Assembly (NCBI GenBank): GCA_015179125.1
Contig: WHVA01000219.1
Coordinates: 111,162-175,161, forward strand
Length of the DNA: 64,000 nucleotides
Origin: Gautieria morchelliformis
Taxonomy: Eukaryota > Basidiomycota > Agaricomycetes > Gomphales > Gomphaceae
Reading direction: 5' to 3'
Below, piece after piece: positions 12,626-24,764 of the stretch; position 1 is the first letter of the stretch, and each line of letters begins with the position of its first letter. The notes beneath the pieces are model-generated. The model was given only the letters and a program-made list of their open reading frames with translations. It made no database searches and was not told where the DNA came from. Position numbers and translations under genes: made by a program.

Positions 12626-15092
12626 CGGAGGAAGATAACGGAATAACACAATTACGGATCAGACAACAAAACACCAACAAGTCGCTAACGGCCACATCTG
12701 ACATACTATCGACAAGCACGCCGGACAAGTATGACATAATTGCAATACAAGAACCATACATAGATTTCCTAGGGAACGCTCGGGCAACACCGAACTGGTA
12801 CACGGTCTACCCAAAGACACACTACATAGACAGACAGAAGAGGACTAGAGCGACTATCCTAGTCAACAAAAGGATCGCAACCAACGTGTGGGCAGCTATA
12901 GATGTCGGACGTCACAGCAATCAGAGTGAAAACGGGCACAGGCAACATCATAATAGCAAACATTTATTGCGACTGCAACAACTCCGACAGCATACATGCA
13001 ATGAAGACATTCATGCGGGCACAGGTTATGTTGGGTGCCAACAGACAGACCTGTTGAAAGTCATGCAGGATAGGTTGCGTATGTGTGGGGGAATCGTAAG
13101 GTCGTAGAGAGACATGGATAGAATAGAGATGGGAATACAACTTCGGTTATATGCGCTAACACCGCGCGCAGTGACAACAACAGACACACCGACCGACACC
13201 AACGTCCAGTCAAGGATAACACGGGTGACTTCACTGAGTCAACAAGATGGAGATTATACTGCCTAGATTGTTATTGTACAGTAGCTAGCTATTTAACTAC
13301 TTGGGACGAAGCTATACTAGGATAGAAGTGGAAAGGGGTTGTGGAGCGATCAAGTGCCGCCGGTGTGTGATGCATGCACCGGCGCCGGAGCTATGCCTAT
13401 CATATGGAATTTAATGTATGCATCAGAAATGATGGAGCGCCTTCCGCGCTCCATCGGATCTGTGCCTCGGTCAACCCCGGAACCCGGCTCAGGGTCAAAG
13501 CCACCGGTTAGAGGCACGCGCGAGTGACAGCGCGCGTGCATGCCCTAGAGTGCGCCGGGATTGCATATGGGTGTAGATATGGAGTCAGAAGGTCGTTAGG
13601 AGTTTGTTAGTGATGAATATGAATGTATAGCTCGATTTTCCTATTCATAACAAGACCGACACGGGAATGATATGGTTGGGTGACTTCAACCGTCGTCACC
13701 CGCAATGGGATGAAGAACGGAATAACCATCTATTTACAAGAAGCAACCTGGACGATGCCCAGCTGTTAATAGATACGACAGTGGAGTGGGGACTGCATAT
13801 GGCACTGCCCAAAGGCATCCCAATGCTGAGAGCCATGTCAACAGGCAACAATACATGCACAGACAACGTTTTCCTCACACCTGATTTAATGGAAAGGCTA
13901 ATACATTGTCATACAGCACCAGAAGACCAACCTACGAAAAGCGACCACTACCCAATCGACACAACAATCGAAGTCAAAGTGGAGGCTGTGAACACTGTGC
14001 AATGACGGAACTACCGACAGGTAGACTGGAAACAGTTTAACGAAGCACTTGAAGGAAGACTAAGACAGGCCATAACTGAACCAAACCCGATAGACAAGCA
14101 ACATTTTTCACAAATCCTAGAAGAGATGACTAACGCAATCACACAGATGATGGAGGAACTAGTCCTGGTAATGAAGCCATCCCCATTTATGAAGCGCTGG
14201 TGGTCCAAGGAGCTAGCTCAGCTAAGGAAGGAAGCCAGACGAGCAGGTAGGAGGGCCTATCAACTCAGAGGCAATCCGACGCATGAGGCACACCGAAAAT
14301 ACAAGAAGGCTAGGAACAAGTATGCGGAAACGATAGAGAAGTCCAAATGAGAACATTGGGAGGATTTCCTGGAGAGAACCAATCAGTCAACGGTATGGAC
14401 AGCGCACAAATATGCGTCCGCTGACCCCTCAGATGGAGGACAAGCAAGAGTACCGACGCTATCAGTCAGCCAAGCGCAGCAATGGCATGGCATGGGTCGC
14501 TGACACGAACGAGCAGAAGGCTGAGATGCTATTCCACACATTCTTCCCAGAATCAACCAACGACCCCACAACGTACCTGGACGAACAGCATTATCTGCCA
14601 GAAGCTTTTGAGTACACCGGTATACCGGATGAACAGATACGGCGAGTGGCGGAGAAGTTAAACTCGTTCAAAGCACCTGGCGCCAACGGTATCCCCAATG
14701 CAGTAATAAAACAATGTATTGACATACTGTTGCCCTACATAGGACCCCTGTTCCGCGCCACCTTCGAGCTGGAAGTGTACCCGGCCGAATGGAAAGACTC
14801 AATCACAAAAGTATTGAGGAAGCCGGGGAAAAAATATTACTCCGTCCCTGGCGCTTATAGACCAATCGCTCTACTCGACACGCTAGGCAAAGTACTATCA
14901 GCATGTGTAGTGGAAGACATGGTCAAGATGGCAGAAAGGTACTTTCTACTCCCAAACAACCAGTTCGGGTGCTGCCTGGGGTGAACAACAACAGACGCCA
15001 TACACTACATGGTGGGAGCAGCTAAGGACGCGTGGCGCAGGGGAAAGGTACTGGGGATACTGTTCCTAGACATAAAGGGTGCCTTCCCAATG
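12622..15092 (+). pseudogene. LINE ORF2, endonuclease plus start of reverse transcriptase
   Basis: ORF2 begins with QQNTNKS...YDIIAIQEP (exo-endo-phosphatase fold with catalytic QEP Glu). After the solo LTR it continues with MIWLGDFNRRHPQWDE and KSDHYPI (catalytic Asn/Asp and terminal SDH motif). RT starts around 14650 with FKAPGANGIPN and GAYRPIALLDTLGK, and ends inside LFLDIKGAFP, the first RT catalytic block. In-frame stops and frame changes occur around 12.9, 14.0 and 14.35 kb. The two endonuclease halves read on in frame if the LTR and one target repeat are ignored. Confidence 0.75.
13052..13652. repeat. solo LTR, 601 bp, with 5-bp target duplication AGACC
   Basis: It starts TGTTGAAAG and ends CATAACA and is flanked by AGACC at 13047-13051 and 13653-13657. 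It sits inside the LINE endonuclease. It carries hairpin-prone GC-rich segments: GATGGAGCGC/GCGCTCCATC around 13430-13455 and GCACGCGCG/CGCGCGTGC around 13513-13540. It is the scar of an LTR element that inserted after the LINE and then lost its interior by LTR-LTR recombination. Confidence 0.85.
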
Positions 15093-15469
15093 TAAGAATG
15101 CAAGGTACTGCAGGTGTAGATGCAACGATAATGTCGAGTGACCTCAAGATCGCACAAGCTAGCTTATGAGTGCGAGCAAGGTGCGTAAGATAAGATGATT
15201 CTCTAAAGCTGCGTACAAGCCTAGTTATAGGGAAAGGACAATGAGCTGCACAGTGGCACGAGTGGAAAGTGGATCAGGGCAGAAGGTGGACATATGCAGA
15301 CACAATACCATCAGTGGACTGCATCAAAATAAGGCACGCGTGTGTGAGACAAAAGAAAAGAGGAATAGTGTCCGAATCCTAATCACTATGAATCTAAAAA
15401 TAGAACATCGAGACAAATCGAGACATAGACTGTATCTGAAATCACCGTACAGGGAGTGTAACTCCCTTA
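15093..15469 (-). repeat. 3' LTR of gypsy element 1 (377 bp)
   Basis: Read on the minus strand it opens TGTAAGGGAG and closes CATTCTTACA, so the ends form a TGTAAG/CTTACA inverted pair. It is preceded on that strand by a purine-rich CGGGGAGA tract, as expected for the polypurine primer of plus-strand synthesis. The other end sits in the LINE RT codon following GAFP. Confidence 0.7.
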
Positions 15470-18400
15470 CATCTCCCCGGGACTAAAATATTGACCGTCC
15501 CCGGTCAATCGTAAGGCTGGGAAGGCAGACGTCAACTGGAGATGGAGGCATCCGAAGGGATATCGCTATTGTCAACGACTGACGTTACGGGAATGATGGT
15601 GTGCGAATGGGGATAATAGGGGACCAAGCGAAAAGCGGCGAAAGGCAGCTTATGAACAGACCCATCGAGCTCGGTGAGGATATACGCGCCATTACGGTTG
15701 CGTCTGACCACAAGGAGAGGCCCCAGATAACGCGGCTTTGTCTTTCGAAATAGGTCAGCCTCAATCCTCGTGTTACGGACCAGAACAAGTGAGCCAGGCA
15801 CGAAGTTGTAGTCCTTAATGAGATTTGCATTCCCCTTCTCGAACTGAGCAATGGACGCATAGCGGGCTTTCAGGACGCGGTCTTTCACTGCCGCCAAGTC
15901 TTCCTCCCTCTTCTCGAGCTGACGAGCACGGATCGCAATGAGGTTGACATAGGAGAGGGGTTTGTCAAGCTTCAGCACCAGGAAGGTGGCTTCAGCGAGG
16001 TCGAAGGGAAGCATGGGGTCAATACCGTGTGCCATGTAGAAGGGAGAAAGCCCCGTGTCTTTGCGTACCGTAACACGATCCGCCCAAAATACGTGGGGCG
16101 TAACGGAGGGCCAGCAGGTGATATCGCCATCGCAAGCCTTAACGATGGATTCTCTGATGCTCCTGTGACTTCGCTCTACAATCCCATTAGCCTGTTTGTT
16201 ATAGGGAGAGATTCGGATATGAGTAATGTGGTATTTCTTCGCCAGCCAGTCCAGTCCCGCAATGATCGGCGCCCCATTATCCATAACAATCTCCTCCACC
16301 ACACCCCACCTACACAGCAGATCCTCGAACACAAACTTCCCCACTGCCACACCCATTTCCTTCGCCAATATCCTGAACTCGGGATATGAAATCAAAGAAC
16401 ATCGGCCCTGCAAAATATACGACACTCCCGCGACCTTCGGCATATGCATCGTATCAATGTGAACCCTGTGAAAAAGAGGGGCAGGCCATGCGACAACTGG
16501 CGGAATGTGGACGTGCTGTGTAGAGCGTATCTGGCACTCGTGGCAGGTTTTGATAAACCACGCCACATCACGGTCGATGCCCGGCAACCAGAAGCGATCC
16601 GCCAGGGTGCGGCGCATCGAATAGAAGCCCTTATGGCCAAGCTGGTCGTGCGCCTGAAGAATGAAAGAAAGACGGTCGGCAGGAAGAAATATGACGAGTT
16701 GATGGATTTTAGTGGATCTGCGCCGCCAGAGTTGGCCATTGCGCACGAAGAATTTAGTGGCACGTCTAATAAACTTTTTGAGCTGAGTGTCATCAAAACC
16801 AGCGGGCTTCAGGGCAGTAGTCAAAAATTCTTTGATTCGGGGCAATTCCAGATCATCGCGAATGTCTGTGTCCGAGCGAGGGATGGTGAGATCAGGTCTC
16901 GGAGCAGGCAAGGAGCGCATAGTAAACGTGAGGAAAGGGGAGGGGTACACCGGGAGCGGGAGAGATTCTGGCGGCACCTGTTCATCAGCCACCTCTTCAA
17001 GAAAATTACTTGCCGGCATCAACACTTGCCCCTGGTCGGATAACCAACACTTCGTTGGAAGTGCGGTAGCGTTGACCCGGCCTTCTCCACTGCCTGTGCC
17101 CCTACCCAAGAATTTACCCAAACCCCCAATTCCAAAACCTCATCTACCCAATCATCCTGCGGCTCCTCCTCGTCCTCCGGCACTGGCCGCCGTCAAGAAA
17201 GACCGTCTGGCCCCGCATGATCCTTGCCTGGCACGTGCACAAGGTCAAAGTCAAAGAGCAGAATCCCGGTGATCCATCGGTTTATGGCATTATTCGGTTG
17301 TATGTCCGGATTGTTCAGCATTCCCTTGATAGATTTTGCGTCGACTTCCAGGCTGAACGTTGGCAGGCCCACAAGATGAATTCGAAGAGCCTTGAGGGTC
17401 CGAAAAACGCCATGCAGTTCCAGCTTTGACTGCGAATATCTAGCCTCGTGTTCCGTCCATGAAATGGAGCCGTACCTCGACGGTTTCCTCCGGCCCCGTT
17501 CATCGAGCTGATAGACAATCCACCCCACCACGATAAATGAAGAGTCCACAGCGAGGATGACTAGACGCTTGCTTAGATAATCGATAGGTGCCAACGCAGG
17601 TGCAGCCACAACACGCTGCTTCAAACAATCCATCGCCTCCTGCTGCTCTTCCCCCCACACAAACACAACATCCTTTCGCGTCAACTGCACCAATGGCCGT
17701 GCAATTTCCGCAAATTTCTCAATGAAGATACGCACAACCCCACAGGTGCCCAAAAATCCCTGTACTTCCGTCAGATCATGACAGACTGGCCAGTTCTTGA
17801 TCTTCGACACTCGAGCCTGGTCCGGGACCCGTCCCTTGTAATTGCAAGTGTGGCCCACTATGTTCACCTCCGGGACCCCTAGGATGAGCTTGTGGGCCGA
17901 AAAGGTGCTGCCTGCATGCTTCATGCGGTGGAAAATCCTGTTGACATCGGTGAAGTGCTCCCAGGCAAACCGTCGTATGTTTGGATTCTCAGCAAGTGTT
18001 TCGTAAGTACTGCCTGGCAGCTCATAGCGTGTTTTCGGACCTAGAACAGGGACGTCATCTAGGAACGGTGGTGCCCTACCAAGTTCGTCTTGCAAGATAA
18101 AAGTGACGTGTCCTTGAAAAATAGATACTGAGTTGGACCATCCCATTGGGAGGGCCATGAGGCGATGAGGACCGAGGGGCGTCTGGAATGTGGTGAGGTC
18201 TCGAGATTCCGGAGCTATGGGCGTGTGGTCATATCCCACATAAATATTGCCAAGCGAGTAGATAGCCCGGCCTGCGCAGTGCTCCGCATACGGCTCCACG
18301 TTCGGCGGAAGACCCGCGTCCTTTATTGTCACGGCATTCAATGGCTGTAGATCATGAACAATACGGAACTTCCCATTTTTCTTCGGCACACAGAAGCAGC

Positions 18401-18495
18401 ACGACCTATAGGAGGAGCCAGATGGTTCGTACGTCCCACTCGAAATCTTGTCCTTTATAAGCTGAATGACTTCGTCCCGCAACCAGAGGGATGCA
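15093..18495 (-). mobile_element. Ty3/gypsy element 1, 5'-truncated
   Basis: Order on the minus strand: reverse transcriptase and RNase H (about 18490-17190), integrase with zinc-binding HHCC-like start and core (about 16800-15700), C-terminal integrase tail (about 15530), polypurine tract, LTR. The integrase frame (15532-17121) is long and continuous. Protease, gag and the 5' LTR are absent; the 5' side stops against an MFS-gene fragment. Broken, with about one to two breaks besides the truncation. The RT differs clearly from that of element 2, so this is a separate family. Confidence 0.85.
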
Positions 18496-18728
18496 CAGCG
18501 CAGTGCTCAGCCACGAGAACCAAGTGACATATAGGTAGTCGCCCAGCTTGCTTATTATAATACCGGTGAAAGCGGACACGAAAGCAGCGCCGAGCAAGAA
18601 TGGGAGCATCCTGCCATATGCGTGAGTGGGCATGTGTGCGCGGAGCGGTCTTGGGGGCCATACCTGATTCCAGAGTCAGTGGCCGACCCACCGAGGACTT
18701 GGAAGTATAAGGGCAGATAGTATGTGCC
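18495..18728 (-). pseudogene. MFS transporter (DHA2-like) gene fragment with an intron
   Basis: On the minus strand the reading YYLPLYFQV..GSATDSGIR (18728-18664) is followed by a canonical GT-AG intron (18611-18663, 53 bp). The frame then resumes as MLPFLLGAAFVSAFTGIII SKLGDY to about 18500. This hydrophobic pattern with conserved Gly and a loop SKLGDY matches one helix-loop-helix of DHA2 drug-efflux transporters. The intron shows it is genomic host DNA rather than a retrocopy. It is wedged between two gypsy fossils, and no other part of the transporter is visible in the window. Confidence 0.65.
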
Positions 18729-21700
18729 TGGTAGAGCGAGGGATTGAAATGCCAGCGAGCAGATTCGGCGAGGGGCACCGGGGTGTGTCCTATAGAACTC
18801 ACGGAGTTTGTCTGGAGTGGAAACATCTTGCTCCGGGACCCACGAATTCTCCTCATACCCATACCCTTCCCATTTCACGAGGAATTGGAGTCGTCCTCGC
18901 ACAAACCGGCTGTCCAGGATCTGTTCCACCACATAGTGCTCTTCCCCATCTACAATTTCTGGCAGAGGTGGCGGACGAGCCTTCCGACCTGGAATTGGGT
19001 CCTCAAGCATAGGGAGTAACTTCACCACGTTGAAGACGGGGTGGAGGCGGGACATGGACATTGGAAGTTGGAGGCGGTATGCATTCCATCCAACCCTCCG
19101 CATCACTGTGAAGGGCCCAAGGTAGCGGTGGGCAAGCTTCTGCAAAGGGCATGTGGTGCGGATGTCACTTGCATCTAGATACACCTTGTCTCCAACTTGG
19201 TACTCCGGGGCAGGAACCCGGCGTTGGTTGTAGTACCTTGCCATGTCATCCTTGGCCTTCGCAAGGGCCGACTTGGCTTCCGAAAGGGTGGAGTCCATGT
19301 GGTCTCGGAACTCATTGACCGTCTCGAGTCAGGACTCTGCCTGGCATGGTTCGAAGCCCATCCGTGGGTGTCGTCCGGAGTCGAGCATGAAGGGAGTCTG
19401 TTGTGTGGCGGAATGTACATGGTTGTTGTATTGGAATTCTGCCAGTGGAAGTAACTCATCCCAGTCATCCTGCCTCTCATTGACAAAGAGGCGGAGATAT
19501 TGCTCCAACTCCTGATTGACCCATTCTGTCTGTCTGTCACCCTGTGGATGGTACGCTGTGGTGGTAGCCAGCTTTATGCCGAGCAGGCGGTAGAGCTCCC
19601 GAGTCAGTTCCACGACAAACTGCGGACCTCGGTCGGAAACAACTTGCTTCGGGAGCCCATGCAACTTCCAGACATGTGCAAGGAACAGGCGGGCCGCTCC
19701 GAGGGCTGTGATTGTCGTGTGCGTCGGAATGAAGTGGGACACCTTGCTTACCGAATCCACGACGTTCATGATCACGTCGTAGCCTTGAGACTCTGGGAGT
19801 TCAATGATGAAGTCGACACTGATGGTGTCCCAGCGGGATTCGGGAATCAGGAGCGGAACAAGTTCTCCAACAGGCGGATGTCGTTGCGCTTTGGTTCGGA
19901 GACAAAGGTCACATGTCTTCACGTACTGTCCAATGTAGCGGGACATCTGAGGCCACCAGTAATTCCAAGCCACTAACTCCAGCGCCTTCCACCTGCCAGC
20001 ATGCCCAGCGACCCGTGTGTCATGGTGCTGGGACACGATGCGGCGGCGGAGGTCCGCCCCACCTGGAACATAGACCTTGCCTCTGAAGTGGAGCAGTCCA
20101 TCATGTTCCAACCATTCTGCTGCCCGTACAGATGGTGAGTGCCCTTTCCGAAGTTCCTCCACCGCCTTCACCACCGGCTCCTCCTTCTCTCCATTCCGGT
20201 ACTGCCTCCGGATGTCCCGGAGCATTTCCGCTTCCGCCCCAACTGCAGTCACTCCCTCTAGGGCGCGGATTGCAAAGAGACTAGGGCAGAGCAGTGTTAT
20301 ATCCGCGTTGTCTCCACTTCCGCTTCCATGATCCGCACGGCGGGATAGGGCATCAGGCTTGCCCATGGTGTGGCCAGGGCGGTGGTGGAGCATGAAGTCG
20401 AACCGGGATAGGTGTAGGGACCACCGTGCTTGTCGTCAGTTCAACTTTTTAGACATGCGGAAGTACTCGAGGTTCTTGTGGTCTGTCCAGATCTCAAATG
20501 GGCATAGAGCACCCTCCAGGAAGTGTCGCCACTCCTCCAGCGCTCGGATGATTGCCAGCATCTCCTTGTCGTGGATCTCATAGTTCCACTCGACCGGACT
20601 AAGGCTTTTAGAGAAAGGCAATCGGATGCCACCCCCCATCTTCTGATGACTGTTGCGACAAGACCGCTCCGGTAGCTGTGTCGGAAGAATCCGCCTCGAC
20701 TCGATAAGGGTGAGAGTCATCGGGGAAGATCAGGACCAGGGCACAAGTGATCAGCTCCTTGAGTTTGTCAAAGGAGGCCTGTTCTGGCTCTCCCCACCGC
20801 CATCCAACCTCCTTCTTGGTGACGTCGAAGAGGGCACGAGCGTGGCAGGAGAAGTCCTTGATGAACCACCGGTTGAAATTGACAAACCCAATGAAGGACT
20901 GGACCTCTTTCTTGTTCCGTGGCACAGGCCAATCCGATACACCGGAAACTTTGACTGGGTCCATTTCCACCTTTCCTTCCGACACAATCACCCCAAGATA
21001 CTCTATCCGCGTCCGCTCAAATTCGCACTTTTCCGGCTTGAGACACAGGTTGTATTCCCGGAGTTGTTCCAGCACTCTCCGCACGACTTCCTGATGTTCT
21101 GACATTGTTTTTGTGAAGATGAGGATGTCATCGAGGTAGACGCAGACAACCCCTTCTGCTATCATGTCATGGAAAATGTCATTCATCATCATCTGGAATG
21201 TGGCGGGACTGTTGGTGAGGCCAAAGAACATGACCTGTGGCTCAAAGAGTCCTTGGTTGGTGCGGAATGCGGCCTTCCACTCATCTCCCTCCCGGATCCG
21301 AACATTATTGAAGCCCCAGCGGACATCCAGCTTAGTGAAGTACCTTGCCCCACGGAGTTGTGTGATTAGTTCGGAAATGAGTGGAATGGGGTACCGGTTC
21401 TTGATCGTGATCACATTCAAGGCCCGGTAATCCTGCACAAGTCTGAGCAAGCTGTCCTTCTTCTTTATGAAGAACACCGGAGATGCCATGGGTGACTTGG
21501 AGGGGCGGATCCTCCCTGTACGGAGGTTTTCCGCAAGGAATGCATCGAGCTCTACCTGCTCCTTGGGTGACAGTGGGTAGACCTTGCAGTTGGTGGGCTT
21601 TGATACAGGCTCCAACTTGATGACAGCTTCCGTGGAGGCAGGGCATCAAATGACTCCTTGGCAAAGACGTCCTCGAACTCCCGCAGGTACTCCAGAATTT

Positions 21701-22640
21701 CTGCCTCCACTCTATCATGCTTCTTGGAGGCTTCAGCAAGACGTTGCGAAATATTTCCGGTGGCGCAGATGTGTTCCGATTCCGGTGGAAGGTTTACGTA
21801 CAGCAAGCGCTCCCCTTCCGCCAGTGTGTCTTCCGGGCCGAGTCGGATGACGTCGGAATCGGAATCGGAATCGGAAGTGGGACCCGGTTCAAATTCCGCT
21901 TCCGAATCTTCTTCTGCAAGCAGTGGATGGGGGCCAGAACGACATGTCTGTATGAGCCGTTCAGTCTTCCGCTGCTCCTGGCGCTCCTTCCGCACTTCCA
22001 ACCGGCACATGTGACACTTGGCTGGGCATTGACTCGTCAGTACCTCCTGAGTCTGCCAATTGATCTCCGGGTTGTGCTCCTGAAGCCAGGTAAATCCGAG
22101 GATGACGTCTTGCTTCCCCAGGCTGGTGACTGCAAAGGAAGTATGTTCTGAGTGTCCATCGAAGCGGAGAATTGTGTCTACTATCTCTGTGATGGACCCT
22201 GCCTCATTGGGGCTTCCATCCACATTGAACACTGGGATTGCACGCTGCAACTTCCGCGTGGTCAGTCGGTTCCGTTCCACATATTCCCGGTCTATAAACT
22301 GACCAGTGGCCCCACAATCAACAAGGGCGGGTCCAGATTTGACTTCCGCTGTATCTGTCATCTGGATCTCCACCTTAATGACTAGTGACTTGGGGCCAGG
22401 GGTGGCAGCAACAACATAGCGCTTCGGGAGGCGTCTCTCCAAGGGCGGATGCAGGATGGATGGGGTGTCGGATTTGGTTTTTGTGTGACTTTATCCGGTG
22501 GGTCTGTACGAAGTGAGGGGTGTGGGGGCTTTTCATTCTCTACTTCAAGACAGGCAAACCGGTTATGTACAGGCAGCAGGGGCACACATCTCACCTGCTG
22601 CGCGTCACAAAATCCGACGCATCTTCCACTTCCGATGCAC
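18729..22640 (-). mobile_element. Ty3/gypsy element 2 (chromovirus), broken, no LTRs
   Basis: Order on the minus strand: gag C-terminal remnant (about 22600-22450), aspartic protease (about 22350, ALVDCGATG), reverse transcriptase (about 21600-20750, VYLDDILIF), RNase H (about 20700-20440), integrase (about 20250-19330) and chromodomain (about 18940-18800, FLVKWEGYGYEENSWVP). About three to four breaks. Both LTRs are missing: the 3' side is replaced by the MFS fragment and the 5' side by the foldback at 22649. A close relative of its tail occurs at 33341-34389. Confidence 0.88.
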
Positions 22641-22648
22641 CATAACTG

Positions 22649-22935
22649 TAAAGATATTTCAAATTTTTTTAGTGTTTTTAATGTAAAAAAACTTTAACAT
22701 AATTTTGTGTTTTTGTTAGAATTTGTTGAACAAGAAAATTGTAAAAAAGTTTAAAGTTTTTTGCAGGGTTTTTTATAAGTTTCTTTGTGAAAATACCAAG
22801 AAACCCATAAAAAACCCTGAAAAAAACTTTGAATTTTTTTACAATTTTCTTTCTCAACAAATTCTAATAAAAACACAAAATTTTATTAGAGTTCTTTTTA
22901 CATAAAAAACACTAAAAATATTTGGAATATCTTTA
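22649..22935. repeat. 287-bp foldback (long perfect-style hairpin), MITE-like
   Basis: Left arm 22649-22785 and right arm 22798-22935 are reverse complements with roughly 85-90 percent match; the loop is 12 bp. Both ends read TAAAGATATT outward. It is very AT-rich, which also produces mirrored 60-codon frames on the two strands that are not genes. It lies at the truncated end of gypsy element 2. No clear target duplication is seen. Confidence 0.85.
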
Positions 22936-23345
22936 GAGTTTTTTGAACAGTTTGTCGGACAAGAAAACTTTTATATGCCTGCAGTGTGATGGTGTTTGTC
23001 CATATGGAAGGTACCCCAGTACTGGGCCTTGTCTGGACTAGCATTTGTTGGATTGGGGTGCAGGGACCTCACAATGCTCCATGCAGATCTCCATGGAGGA
23101 GCTTGGGATGGTGGAGCCGGTTGTGGAGCATAACCTGGGGCAGGTGGACCAGGTGGTGGTGGCAGTGCATGTTAGAATAAATGGAATGGTTATATTTCAT
23201 TCCATTCTAATGATTTACAACAGGTTTAATATTTTTATTCACTGGTAAAACTCACTGTACCAGCCAGTGGGGCCTTCCCTAGAGGCACCTGGACCTGGTC
23301 CTCAAGAAATAAATTGCTAGGGAACTAGCAACTCTGGACAGGGAC

Positions 23346-24085
23346 ATCGGACACAGCAGGAATTATAGGTGAAAGTCCCATATATGGACTGATGAAGTGG
23401 CTACCTCAGGGAGAGGTACAGAGATGTGAATTGCCTTGCCAAGCATGTTGCAGGCATGCAGCACAAGGCACATGACGATAATTCTCTATTCAATTTCCCT
23501 GACTAGTCCCACTGTCTACAAGCTATGTTTCATATGTATGTCATTCCCAAGTCCCCGCTTGGATAGTGATCTGTAGGATCACTACCCACAAGTCTATTCA
23601 TGCTCCACAGCTGTATGCACCCTGTGGAGCATTTCCTATATCAAAACTCACTATTTTGACCTATTCTCTTACTATTTCGAATCCTAGTAGTTACTACCAT
23701 TTTAGCATAAGTAGCTACCACAAAACTGCATGATAGACCATTCAATTATAGATAGCACTTACCTGATAGTCTGCATGTGTGTTTGGTCACTGCAGGACTT
23801 GTTTCCCAGCAGTTTTCTCTGTTTTTTTTTTTATTTTTTTATTTTTTTTTTCATCCAGGGTTTACTATTATATACTGTTCCAAAAGTGAATACTTTTGGA
23901 ACCATCATTCTCTGCTCGAATCAGTCATGTGACTGATGAATTTGATCACCACTGGACATCACAGGCTGAGATTTGTCAGCCCAAGCATAGGCCACACATT
24001 GAGAGTGCATGACACACTCTCTTGTCCCTGAGCAACAGAATTCATTATATTCTGTTTAATCTAATAGATATTACAACAGTGCATG
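23346..24085 (+). repeat. copia-LTR-like repeat, copy 1
   Basis: Shares its block order with 24765-25520 and, in its promoter-like half, with 51900-52330: TAGTAGTTAC, then TAGCATAAGTAGCTAC, then a TTTGGTCACTG..CTT block, then GTCATGTGACTGA. The arrangement (TATA-like core, then CATGTGAC) looks like LTR U3-R. Boundaries are approximate and no target duplication was found. Confidence 0.45.
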
Positions 24086-24159
24086 TGATGGTGCGTGGTT
24101 TTTGATGTCCTCATCATCACTCTCTGGTAGTGCTAATTCAACTAGTTTGTGTGTCAGCA

Positions 24160-24290
24160 ATAATCGAGACTCTAAACCCCCACACAGTTACACATTGATA
24201 TTTGACTAGTTAGTTCAAGAAACTACTCTAAATACTTGGCCTACTCAGTCTGAACCTCGGCATAGAGCTCTGATTCTCAGTTTCATTACA
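24160..24290 (+). repeat. short dispersed repeat, copy 1
   Basis: About 125 bp match 29128-29260 in the same orientation at roughly 85 percent, including TTGATATTTGACT, GAAACTACTCTAAATACT and CTACTCAGTCTGAACCTC. Confidence 0.6.
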
Positions 24291-24764
24291 ATTTTTAACC
24301 TATCCCTATCAATGTCAAACTTGACATGGACTGATCACCTACTGTTGAGTACCACAATCCAAATGTTTTTTTCTAACAAAACTTAATATCAGAAAGAGAT
24401 GTGGTTACTCACTCCTGGAAAGGTTACTCAGAGCCTCTCCACCACCCAATAGTACCATTGAATGGTGGAATCACCCCATGGCACATCAAAGAGTCTTCAG
24501 ATGATCCTAAAATAACCGAGATGAGCCCTCTCACTTTGGTAAGTCATGTTAAAATAAATGGCATAATCAATTCCATTATGTTCTATTGGTTTAAGACATA
24601 GCTAATGGTTTTACTAAAATTGGATAACACTCGATTCAAGCTGGGGTATCAGTCTACAAACTGATGCGATGCACTGGCATTGGTGTCTGCCTCAGAAAGT
24701 AGGCGCCTGGGTGCCGGGTTAGAAAATAAAATACTACAGGACCTATAAGTCCATAAGGAGATCT

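Larger units (their letters stand above)
10880..15092 (+). mobile_element. LINE (non-LTR retrotransposon), truncated in RT
   Basis: Two-ORF LINE: ORF1 with zinc knuckles, then ORF2 with an apurinic-type endonuclease and reverse transcriptase, resembling fungal Tad/I-type elements. It is interrupted by a 601-bp solo LTR (13052-13652) and cut at about 15092 by a gypsy LTR, so the RT catalytic core, any RNase H and the 3' tail are missing. Frames change at about 11825 (ORF1), about 12905 (endonuclease) and again in the 14.0-14.4 kb linker, so the copy is dead. Confidence 0.8.

Noticed and set aside
22678-22905. Two mirrored 60-codon frames at the foldback
   Set aside because: They arise because the two arms are reverse complements; composition is only Lys, Phe and Asn.
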